Of a DNA stretch of 64,000 nt, positions 50,383-60,629 are shown one piece after another. The number at the start of each line of letters is the position of its first letter. Positions within the stretch are counted from its first letter, which is position 1. The translations under genes were made by a program, and so were the position numbers. The stretch is taken from positions 112,240-176,239 of the forward strand of contig VTPC01090412.1 in the NCBI GenBank assembly GCA_011009095.1, read 5' to 3'. Origin of the DNA: Ignelater luminosus (lineage: Eukaryota; Arthropoda; Insecta; Coleoptera; Elateridae). The notes beneath the pieces were generated by a model. The model was not told the DNA's origin. It made no database searches and worked only from the letters and a program-made list of their open reading frames with translations.

Positions 50383-51531
50383 TGCTACCAGGACTACCCG
50401 TCATTTGCTAATTGCTGGCTCAGAATAATAAAGAAAAACTGTCGAAAAATTCCTTTGAATTTCATGGTTGATAATAAACCTACAGTTTTCTGGGTTGCAA
50501 TGTAATTCTTAGTTCAACAGAACTCCCAAACGATTTGACTACACTTTGTTATGATTTACAAATCATCTAAACTGTCAGAACTCTGATATTAAGTTTACTA
50601 TAAATTGATTTAATTCAAAGACAAAGAGTTTTAACCCCAAATAGTTCATTAAATATTAATTAGTTCTTTAGTAAATTATTATACAATGATTGAAGACAGT
50701 TCTACTTCTTTTTTTTGATGTGCCTGTCGCTAATGATTTGTATGCCACTCTTAATCATGAACCGACACCAAGACTATCCTAATTAATATTTGTTCAGAAA
50801 ACAGTTTTATTCGGATTTGCAATCTAACATCGTAGATACATACATATTAAAGCTAACGTCCTTAATAGTCACTATAAGAACGACGTTAACACAGTTATCA
50901 AATCCATCTTTGAATGAAACATAAAAGTTTTCGTATTGTTTAGCATTCGACTCATTAGCTTTTAAATTGTTGCTTTTCAATATGAAACTTATCAAAAACC
51001 AACATTGGCAAATCTGATCTTTTTTGCTCGTTTCGTGCAGTACACGTTGATGTTAGCGCTCACAGTTACCGGTATGAGTTGACCAGAATAATATCTAGTT
51101 TGTTTCCATCGGTTTCGTCATGTTGCACAGACGTAATTCTAATCTAGCATTTTTAAAAACTTGCACTTTACTGCAAGCTGTAGTTTAGAGGTTGGTTAAC
51201 AATGGTGTGTGCAATATAGTGGATATCTTAAGAAGTTCTTTGAGAAAATTGCCAGGAAAAATGATAACCCTGGAAGCAATGATTATCTAATGTAAGTAAT
51301 GTTGCTGGTCAAAGTTTTCAATTTATACTATGTCATAGTGTAATGTAAAAGCGGATATTTAAAATTCCGCCGGTGGCGACTTCTAATTTCGGAGCACAGA
51401 TAACATAATTCCAAAATCGCGTACTCCTGAGGGAGAAATATCATAAAAGCTTGGTTTTCTTCTTAGTTTCTTTATGACAGATTTATTCATAATTTCATAA
51501 TTTAGTTGTTTAACTGAACACGTTGAGCTAA
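50383..51531. other. Intergenic, nothing recognised
   Basis: AT-rich, no gene or element recognised. Confidence 0.5.
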
Positions 51532-51950
51532 AGGGCAGTCCTTAAATTATGTAACGTAAAGTTGAACGACTTTGATATCTCCTCCCCCTTGTAAAGCACC
51601 CGTAACGCAAGTCTGAACCCCCTCTTGAATATTACGTAACGCAATACTCTAAGCCCCCCCTCCTACATTTAATATGAAAATGTTCTAATTTTTTATTGAT
51701 AAAGATTTCATAAGAAATACATAATTAAAATTATTTTCACTACTTTAGTCAAAGAGAGGCGCGTGTGGCGCGCGACCGTTGTGACCTATACACAGACTGT
51801 TTGAGTTGAGACAAATAAATATGAGTTTAAATAATTTTTATCACTAACATTTTATCGTTACGTAACGTTACTCTTGACCTCCCCCCCTTAGTAACACTGC
51901 GTAACGCAACTCTGGACTTCCACTCTCCCCTTGGAGTGTTACGACATACG
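51532..51950. mobile_element. Decayed element with ACGTAACGC/GGGGGAGG-type sub-repeats
   Basis: It begins AGGGCAGTCCTTAAATTATG followed by TAACG and contains several alternating blocks of GTAACGCAA and C-rich tracts (CTCCTCCCCCTT, CCCCCCCTCC, CCTCCCCCCCTTAG). It ends around AGTGTTACGACAT. This matches the general look of a widespread insect repeat that starts GGGCCGTCCATAAATTACGTAAC and ends with its inverse. Here the right end is eroded. The unusual C-run content contrasts with the AT-rich flanks. Confidence 0.55.
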
Positions 51951-51989
51951 CGAACACAACAAAAGAAGAGAAAATAATAGGAAATTTTA

Positions 51990-53350
51990 AGAAGAGTATG
52001 AAAGTATCTTTAGAAATGCAAACAAGATAAAAGTTCAGTATAAAAACAAGTCTCTATCAATTGGCAGAGATTCGTGAAGACAGAGAACTTATACAGAAAT
52101 TTCAATGAATAAAAATTAGCATCGAGGGTATCAAAGCAGCAAACAAGAAAGAAGACACCAAAAGATTTATTAATACTAAATAATTAAAATCTCAATTACT
52201 GAGAAAGGTCTAAGCTAAATTAAGAACTCAACAACAGCAGCTGAATACCATGTACTTGTGGAAATGCTGCAGCACGGAATCGACATCGTTCAAAACTAAA
52301 TTAAAAAACTGTTCTAAAAGACGTCTACATAAGCTCGATATTCCAGGAGATTAGAAAATTGCTATTGTGGTGCTTATTTACCAGAAAAAGCTCTAGAAGA
52401 TTTAAAAATCTACTGTAGGTAGATGTATCAGCTTGCTGCCACAACTGTATAAATTTTACTCTAGGACAGAGGTGCAGAAACATGGTTCCGGGACCGAATC
52501 AGCTCGTATAAAGACAAATTTATCAGCAAAAACTAACTAATCAGGCAATTTAATTTAGACATTCAAGCTGCAAAATATATGAACAACGAACGTGTTTTGT
52601 TGTTGTACTAGTAAATTCAAACAATTTGGACAATCCAACTTTGGGTGCCCATCTCTGCCTTAAAGTCTTGGAAAACCATAAACTAGAAAGGTGCCAACCC
52701 AAAGAGCAAGCAGGCTATAGTAGGTGCTGTAGAACGCCTACATCCAGCTAGGATTTTAGTGATGGACAGATTCGGTGAAAAATGTGCGGGTTACGTTTAC
52801 CTAGACCTGTGAATACCAACCAGCCTCAATCCCTTTCTAAAACTTCAAAAAGTTGAAAATAAAATAAATTTCCCTAGAGATGATTTTTAATGAAGAAGCT
52901 GTTTACTTCTCGAAATAAAGGTTTAATCCCAAAAGTAATTAATATTTGTAAAGCCTTAAATAATGCAGGTTATCGTGCATATGCTGTAATATACGGAGTG
53001 GTAAATCAAGGAAATGTTTTGTACCTAAAATGTCTACATTAGCATTGGAAGATATCTTTCAACAACTGAGCTGCCATGGAAAAATTGTAACTGGTAAGAG
53101 ATTAAACGACCTACGTTGTGTACAAAATATAAAACAAAATTGAACTGATGGAAGTTGTAACAAGCAGTAAAAGTAGGGCCAAAAATAATTTTTTTAATCA
53201 GATAGATAACAAGCCAACAGACCAATTAGAAAGATATCACTCTTTACAAACATAAGTATCAAGACTGATAAAATACCAATGTGCACTTACTTGGTGTAAG
53301 AGATATAGATTGGAAGGAACTTGGAATACCATGTAGAATACGTTCAGGGT
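51990..53350 (+). pseudogene. Degenerate LINE reverse transcriptase
   Basis: Pieces of a LINE reverse transcriptase in the correct order, in shifting frames: AAEYHVLVEMLQHGIDIV (52240), RCISLLPQLYKF (about 52410, the YRPISLL-type motif), LERCQPKEQAGY (52685), a damaged FLDL region (about 52800), LALEDIFQQLS (53040), TGKRLNDLRC (53090, where FADD should follow but is lost) and VTSSKSRAKNNF. The order and wording resemble the RTE-like copy at 34810-37560. It is fragmentary and far older. Boundaries are approximate. Confidence 0.65.
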
Positions 53351-54278
53351 AAATTGTAGAAGTATTACGTTCTAAATATGAATATTTCCACCACTATGAA
53401 GACCAAAAATGAATGGATATTTTCAATTAATTTAATTTGATAACAGCTCAACTTTCTTCATATTCATCTTCTTTAATTTTCTAAGAGTAGTTTGTTTTAA
53501 AATGGTTTTATTAAGCTAGTCAATAGTGCCTTATCAAAATTCTGTATAAAATTAGTTTGATTTTTTTTATTGCAAAAAACTGATCAACTCACAATCAGTA
53601 ATCAGTGTTGAACGTGTTAGTGGAACAGTTGTTGTTGATTAATTGTTGTTATCACTGCTATTACTTTTTGTAAAACTTTAATAATTGCGACTGTTCAGAC
53701 AACTGCAAAGAGTGACTGTAGGCATGAGATTGTATGAAGACATTTTGTTTAATTTTATGAACAATATTAGTTGTGCTTGGATAAGTAGGTAGCTTGTTGG
53801 TGCCAATTTTTCTTTACTTAAAGATATCTTCCATACTTTCTATTTTATGTATTCTACCACAATTTACTTAGAATAGTATGTTGTGCAACTTTTCGCACAT
53901 GCTCCTCACTCAGATTTGCTGAAAGAACGTCTTTATATGTTATGAGTAGCAGAAACCTATTCCTCTAGTCGCCATGTTTGGCCTACCTTGCTTTGTTACT
54001 TCTTATGTTTCATCCCTACCAGCTTTATATAGCATGGTATTGGTATTTTATATACTACTCATTCTTACTTAGTCTTTTTAAGGTAACAGCAGACTGCAGA
54101 AGAAATCTCAACTTCTGTGCTGATTTTCTTTCATGTAGTACTCTTCTGTTCGTGATTTTCTTCCTCTAATCGTCTTCCACATATAATCTGAATCTCAAAT
54201 GTTTGTATGCATGTCATACATTTATTTATTTAATGCAGCCTCTATTCTAATTATCAAATGTTCATTATAAACATAAGG
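53351..54278. other. Intergenic, nothing recognised
   Basis: AT-rich DNA, no element ends recognised. Confidence 0.5.
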
Positions 54279-54286
54279 TATATAAC

Positions 54287-54759
54287 CAGACATTGGAAGT
54301 AACGCGTTACATGTAACGCGTTACTTGTAAATAATTACATTTTTCAGTAACGCTAGAGGTAACGCGTTATTTTATAAAGAGGCAGTAAAGTAATTGTAAC
54401 TAATTACAAAAAGCGTGTAACGGTAACGACTTCAGGTCGTTACCTTTTGCGTTACTGGAATAATCGATTTTCAAATTTAGTTTTGATGATGTTCAGAAAA
54501 TCCATGTTTTCATATTGTGTAATTCTAAGAGTTGTACAGTAAGCTTATACAAAGAAAAATTAATTAAAATCATCTTGAATTTTGATGGGTTCTAAAAAGT
54601 TTTTCTTTATTTTCTTTATAGAATCAAAGTAACTGACAGTAACGGTAAAGTAACTTAGTTACATATTTGCAGGAACTGTAATAGTAACTAGTTACTTTTT
54701 AAAATCAAGTAACTGTAACTGTAACTAATTACTTTCTTAAAGTAACTTTCCAATGTCTG
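54287..54759. mobile_element. Non-autonomous hAT element with 8-bp target duplication
   Basis: The termini CAGACATTGGAAGTAAC and, inverted, CAGACATTGGAAAGTTAC bound 473 bases. The flanks are identical 8-mers TATATAAC (54279-54286 and 54760-54767), the diagnostic hAT target duplication. Inside are repeated GTAACGCGTTAC palindromes at 54300-54370 and the hairpin GGTAACGAC-TTCAG-GTCGTTACC. The right half repeats AGTAACTNNNTTAC words. No transposase remains. The intact duplication and ends indicate a fairly recent insertion. Confidence 0.92.
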
Positions 54760-54767
54760 TATATAAC

Positions 54768-56218
54768 ATAACGACTTTAACAAGTCAAAGTAGAATCTTC
54801 TGATTACGCCTTCTCTTTGAACGCTTCAGACCAGAACTAGCATTTCCTTTATTTTAATTTGAGTCTATAACTATAATAACTATAAATTCTTCAAAAGTTC
54901 TAGCACTGACTTCATAACTGCTTTATAAATGTTTCTGACTTCTTCTGGAAGTTTACATTTGAGTATTCCTTTTGCAGTTTAATGAGTCTTCTGACATATC
55001 GGCAATAGATTATTGTGCTGGTAATAATTAATTAATTATCAAAATCTTCTTTTCTTATCTTGGACTAAGACTTTAGTCCTGGATCAAGACTCTTAATTTT
55101 TTTATTTTAGACTTCAAATGTAGTGGAATATCGACGCTTTATTTAATAGTGATGCTAATAGCAAGTCTAGATATAACAAATGCATTTAAATAAAAACAGG
55201 AATAGTCAAAACTTTGCTTGAAATCAAGACAAGGACAAGGCAAGACCAATAAATACACGTAACGCTATTTTTCCCCATTTCCATCCCTTTTTCTGGTGAA
55301 AGGCAATTATCTAAAGTAACTTTAGCAAACATAATATGAAATCACATTGCCAAGAATTTTCCTTTATGCGTCAGCAACTTGAACTTTGGTACATCTGTGT
55401 AGGTTTAAATCACCTAAAATAACCAAAATACAAGATGACATTCTATTTCCGTCTCCATAAGAAAGCAGACTAACATAAAAGTTCTTTGTCTTTTCTTGAA
55501 TTAGACTACAGGTCTGTGTTAAGGAGGCTTAATTCTCAAGCATCCGAGTAGCGGTGTCCTTACGCCAGGAGCATACCGAAGTTGCATCGTAGTACGCGGT
55601 AGAGGTCGCAATCTCAGTCGTTACATATGAAACAATCCTATTGATTTAGATGTGACCAAACATTAGAAGATGATTGACCATTGTTGTTATATCAAGGTAT
55701 AGGCGAACATTGAAAACAAAAAGTAGAAAGCTTGCATTTCCATCGTTCTAGAGAGAAAGGCATTATGGTGACTTACCTCTGATTGATTCATTCAGATCGC
55801 GTTACATCCCTTTCCTTGGCCATCGTTTTTCTGTTGTGCGTCGTATTTTATATTAAATGGAACACCGCATACGTTTCTATACTTAGCCCTGTGCCAGACT
55901 ATTTAAGAGTCGCTGCGTTAGGAGATCTTAGTTTCATATTTGGTAAGGTCTACTTCTTATTACTCAATTCTACAGGGCTCGTCCTTCTTTTTATTATTTT
56001 TCTTCATTCTTTACTTAAGTATTCTTCATGCTAATCATGAAGTTTCTTCTAATGCTGTTTGTCAGCTATCTCTCCAACGTCTAGACTTCTACATCTGCTC
56101 TTTCTATGTGGTTGTTCTATTTCTTTCATTTTTTAACGAACTTGAGTGTGTTTACTATTCCGAATCTCCTTCTTATGGTGGATTTCATTTGAAAATAAAA
56201 ATGACTTTTTCCATACCG
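54768..56218. other. Intergenic, nothing recognised
   Basis: AT-rich. A GC-richer patch at about 55540-55630 was examined for a tRNA and none was found. Confidence 0.5.
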
Positions 56219-56363
56219 TTGATTAATTATGGCATAATTCTTGAGTTTTACAACCTCAGGTAATAGAATTTATTTGTCAGACAATAACTTACTTACAACG
56301 TGTTCAAGATAAATTCTACTATCCGAGGTTGTAAAACTCAAGCGCTATCTCATAATTAGTCAA
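56219..56363. repeat. Long hairpin, arms about 54 bp
   Basis: The left arm (56219-56272) contains CTTGAGTTTTACAACCTC, and the right arm (56310-56363) is its inverse with a handful of mismatches. A 37-base loop lies between. Because of the inversion both strands encode the same short end EFYNL. It is probably a foldback element or the joined ends of one. No target duplication was recognised. Confidence 0.75.
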
Positions 56364-56559
56364 TGTTAAACCGTCATTGTCAAATAGAGCTGGTATGCAT
56401 ACTTCTGCACAGGCGGCGCGCGGTTTCATTGGATAAGAATTTGTGCAAAAATATAGTAGTACAACGAAATGTTTAGACTTTATACACTTTGATCCCAATA
56501 ACTTTTCTTTTTTAACATTTCCATGCTCTTGCTCTTGATGACCCAAAGCACTCTGTATG

Positions 56560-56781
56560 TAGGGCTGGCTTGAAGTTTGGCGGGGCAGAGCCCTTAAAAT
56601 ACAAAAAAGAAGAAACACACCGCCTTTTCAGAGACAACATAATTCGTTTATTTTAAATATTTAAAAGAAATTAGAAACTTTATTTATTCTGAACTATCGA
56701 TGCAAAGAATTAATTCTTTTTCCCTCAAGACGCGGGGCCCTGGGCAGCTGCCCCGCAAGCCCGGCTCTTCAGTCGGTCCTG
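56560..56781. mobile_element. Non-autonomous hAT element, 222 bp
   Basis: The left end TAGGGCTGGCTTGAAG and the right end, inverted CAGGACCGACTGAAG, are degenerate hAT termini of the CAGGGCCGGC type. They are flanked by TCTGTATG (56552-56559) and CCTGTATG (56782-56789), an 8-bp target duplication with one mismatch. Sub-terminal GC-rich sequence (GGCGGGGCAG and CTGCCCCGC) pairs across an AT-rich centre. Confidence 0.7.
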
Positions 56782-56789
56782 CCTGTATG

Positions 56790-58020
56790 AACCCATTTCA
56801 TCATTAGTACTAAATAAATCTACGCATATTTTCGCATTTATTATAGTAATTTTTAATATTCACTAGGCATTCTCTACCTTTTTGTACTGCACTGATCAAA
56901 AAACAAAATACTCTGGTCGCATCAGACAAACTATACAAATTCGAACTAATTCATATTAAATTGGCGTTAAGTACTGTAATAGCACTCCCCTGCATGTGTG
57001 TACCTCTGATATTTCGTATGAGTTTGTAGGAATTCGTACGACCAAATTTTGCAAGAATCTTATTCAATGTAATCACCGCCTTTTTTTCCTCTGTCCATTC
57101 TGATTTCTCCTTTGATTGACCTTAGTTAGTGTAGATAAAGTAAATAAGTTAATAGAGTTCTCAATGGTATGCGTATGCTACTGACTATTGCAATAAAAAC
57201 TTAGTAATCAGAACAAGAAATTATCTGCCTTGTTTTAATGCCCTTAATGCAACGCTTTTAGAAAGCTGAAGATAGCTAAGGATTTTCAAAGGTAATACTT
57301 TCCATTTTCCTCCTGTGTTCTGAAAACAAGATCAGTGCGTCACTAGCTGTCACAACATGAAATGTTAAAAGCGTTCTGTGCTTCTCAAACCTTTGACAAA
57401 TGTTCTGTTTTGAAGATTAGTCATTACTATTAGTCTTGGTTATGGGTTGAACATCAGAATGAGATATCAAATAAAGAATTTTACTGGTTAATTTCCTCAA
57501 CCTCTTGGACGCAATAAAGAACGCTCACAAGGGTAATCTGGTAATAAACCCATTTATGAATGAAGAAAGCATTCACTTACAGCCAAAACCCTTTCAAGAG
57601 GAATGACCAGTAAATAAAAAATATAATGTAGTTACTAGGAACGCAGATAGGAGATGAATGACAGAAACCATAATATGCATATATACTGATTTGATGACAA
57701 ACCAGCATACAAGTGAATTATACCAACCCACTGACGAATTTGGTAAGACGCATCCAAGTTCACACGCAAAGCTTCGTGCTGTGAGCTGTAAGTTAAATTT
57801 GTTCCCTATCTCCATAGATTTGAAATTTTCCAAGCCTGACCAAACAGACCTTTTGTATCTCTAATTATTTTTAGCAGAATTCTGACTGATCATATAAATA
57901 ATGAAATAATTAATTAATTGCCAAAATTGCATTGTTGCATGTAAACAATGGTGATTATAACTATTACGACTTATACCTTAACCAAGAGCCAACAAGATAA
58001 TATACAAAATAAAAGTAATG
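56790..58020. other. Intergenic, nothing recognised
   Basis: No gene or element recognised. Confidence 0.5.
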
Positions 58021-58027
58021 TAATCAA

Positions 58028-58215
58028 CAGGGGTGTGCAAAAGTCTCTCGGGGCCCTGATTGAAGGTAAGGCAGGGGCCTTCTACCTGTTCATAAATTAA
58101 ATATGAGACAAGCTTAAATAGCGTTAGAAATGCAACAGTGTAAATTTGGGGCCCCTTAACACCTGGGTCTCGGTGTAGTGCTCCCGTCCCACCCTCCTCT
58201 TTGTACGGCTTTGAG
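58028..58215. mobile_element. hAT-like fragment
   Basis: CAGGGGTGTGCAAAAG at the left is a classical hAT terminus. Sub-terminal GGGGCCCTG and, at the right, GGGGCCCC, CTCCCGTCCCACCC and TACGGCTTTG are typical GC-rich hAT sub-ends. A target duplication was not found and the right end is approximate. Confidence 0.5.
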
Positions 58216-58805
58216 CACCAATGCGTCTAACTAGATAAATCCTATATAGTTTTAGCGCATTAACTTTAATATTTATTAAAGTAAAATTTCTGTTGATTAT
58301 TTTAATTGACTAACTCTCATAATTATAAATGAAGATTCATTTGCTTGCTTGCTTTTGTATACAGCTAAAACTCTCATTAACTAGGTAGTTATTTAAAAAA
58401 ATGTAAAAACTGTATAATGTAGTAACATAAATATACTTATACTCCTCTGATTCATTGCAATATACAAGCCTATAGCACTATTATAAAACAGTAGCTAAAC
58501 CTCGACTCTTACAAAAATATTTAGGGGAAGCACCTGTTTGTGAAATTTCCCTAATTCCCCGCTTTACTAAGCAAAGTTAAATTTTAAAATTTATTCACCC
58601 TTCTTGGCTAGTCAATTAAAACTTAGCCGAATTCTAAAGTAAATTATTAAGAAAACATTGACGTAACAATCTCTTTATCAATCATAATCAAGTCAGTGAA
58701 GCACATTTCCCGAGTTAAATTACCCGATGAAAGTTTTGCGGAGCATTTTATCTGAGGCAGACGAGTTCCTGTTTGATAAGCAAACATCTCATTTACCTCA
58801 CGATC
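58216..58805. other. Intergenic, nothing recognised
   Basis: AT-rich, no gene recognised. Confidence 0.5.
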
Positions 58806-58810
58806 AGATT

Positions 58811-58847
58811 GGCCGCCATCTTGCACTTCCTTCTTTGATTGATTGAC
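58811..58847. promoter_or_regulatory. YY1/Pho-type motif beside a PBX/Exd-like site
   Basis: GGCCGCCATCTTG (58811-58823) contains, in reverse, CAAGATGGCGGC, a full match to the YY1/Pleiohomeotic consensus. Fourteen bases on, TTGATTGATTGAC (58836-58847) contains TGATTGAT, the PBX/Exd-type core. Function is inferred from the motifs alone. Confidence 0.35.
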
Positions 58848-60420
58848 TTTGAATGATTACAGTCGAGAAATCCCAAGGGCAAAGTGATTTTGTTATTTGG
58901 TTTTTAGAGAAATTTATTTGCAGATAAAACGAATAGTCTGTAGGATTTTCTAAAATCACGAAACCAATCAGTGAAGTGGCTTTTAGAAATTCATTGAATT
59001 AAAGTGTAGCTAGCTTACATATAAGTTGATAATTTTTTAAATAGGAAATGTAAGGCAGAGAAATGTTATAGCCGTTTAGAAGTCGGTCGCTTTTAGGGTA
59101 AATATTGAACGAACAGTTAAAATACTTTGAAGGGAGATTTTCCTAACATCTGCGTTTTTAAACTCGTTTTACTTTTCTGTTTGCTCATCAAGCTTTGAAC
59201 TGATGCGAACTACCATTCCTAATCGGACCACCCTCGAAAAAAAACCCTCCCAATATTCCGTCAGCAGATCCAATAGCAAAACTGCTTTAGATTTTGCACG
59301 CTTGAAAAGGTACGTACCTCTTAACTTTCAGGATCCGTCAAAAAAATGCAAATTAGAAATCGAGATCATTTTTTATATTTTACGCTTGATAGATTATTAA
59401 TAGTCAATTCTTTCTAAACATACGTTTCGGTTCTGGAACATATGTGAAATTTCTATGTGTGTGCAGTATTCTGCATAGTGTCACATTTTAACGGCATTAC
59501 CCAGAAAATAATCAATTTATGGTGGGTTTTTACTAAAAACACATTTAGTTTTCTATTAATAAATTATTTGTGACAATCAATATAAATATTATAAATAAAG
59601 ATAAAGCATTATATTGAGACGGAGTAGGATATATTAAAAAACAAAAATGGTAAGGATAATTTATTTTATTGAATGGCAATATGTAGGACATGGAAGGCTA
59701 CTTAAGAAGAAACCAAAACAAGGAAATGCAAGTTAAAATGGCTGAGTTAGGATGACTTGCATAAATGGAAATGTTGTCTCGCCATAGGAGTTATAAGCCT
59801 AGTCATACCGTATATAATATTAGTAACTGCGAGATATATTATTTTAGAGTCTAATATTCAAGTAGTAGGCAGTTGTTACTATGATCAATGATCTTCGGTA
59901 GCCGCGTTATTTTTTTAAACTTTTTTGTTATTCTCAGTAGTTGCCGCGATCCTCTTTTGTGTTTTCAGAGGATTTAATAAAAATCTCGTAGCTTATATTC
60001 TAATTTAATAGATGGTGGTTATATTACGATGCACAGCCGCTCCTGCTATAATAACGCTTGCCAAATTGAAAATTCCTGTAAACTTTCTTCTTCCCTCATG
60101 AAATATCCATTATCAAATTAATAATCCCCATATCGATTTCATAATGTACATGCAGACTTTCCCACGCGCTAACTAAAGCAAGTGAAATTTTTAGCTAAAA
60201 TGCTTTTAAAGCAAACTTATATTTAAAAATAACGTTACCAGATTAAATTAATGGTTCGTCTAACCTATTAAGTAATTAAAGAATCACATCGCATTTCTCT
60301 TCTTTTTTTAACAAATAAATTGTCACAACAGGTTACACTGAATATAAAAACAACTTATGTTATATCATTCAAACAAAGTAATCAATAAAAACGATTGTAT
60401 TAATTCATATTATAAATTAA
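58848..60420. other. Intergenic, nothing recognised
   Basis: AT-rich, no gene recognised; a 65-codon frame at 59203-59400 has no family resemblance. Confidence 0.5.
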
Positions 60421-60449
60421 CGATTAGAGCAATCAGCTTGTAGGTCTTT

Positions 60450-60625
60450 AATGGACTGGGCCACCAGGACTGGAGTGTAAAATGACATTATAGTAAAATG
60501 ACTGGGCGTGATGACGTGTCGGTTGTCACAAGGAGGATAAATTCATCATTGTGTTCTACCGGGCTGCTGGATCAGTGACGTCACAACTCACTCACCACTC
60601 GTGCATTGACGATGTGTTTTATTTG
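60450..60625. promoter_or_regulatory. GC-richer island with palindromic CRE
   Basis: About 175 bases of mixed composition within AT-rich DNA, containing GTGACGTCAC (60575-60584, a perfect palindromic ATF/CREB element), TGATGACGTGTCGGTTGTCA (60510-60530) and repeated CACTC words. It could be an enhancer or a distal promoter. No open frame or splice site supports a coding exon. Confidence 0.35.
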
Positions 60626-60629
60626 TGTC

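Noticed and set aside
55540-55630. Possible tRNA gene in a GC-richer patch
   Set aside because: No cloverleaf arms or B-box of the GGTTCGA type could be found.
56319-56618. 99-codon minus-strand open frame
   Set aside because: It spans a hairpin arm and the left end of a hAT element, so it is composite repeat sequence.
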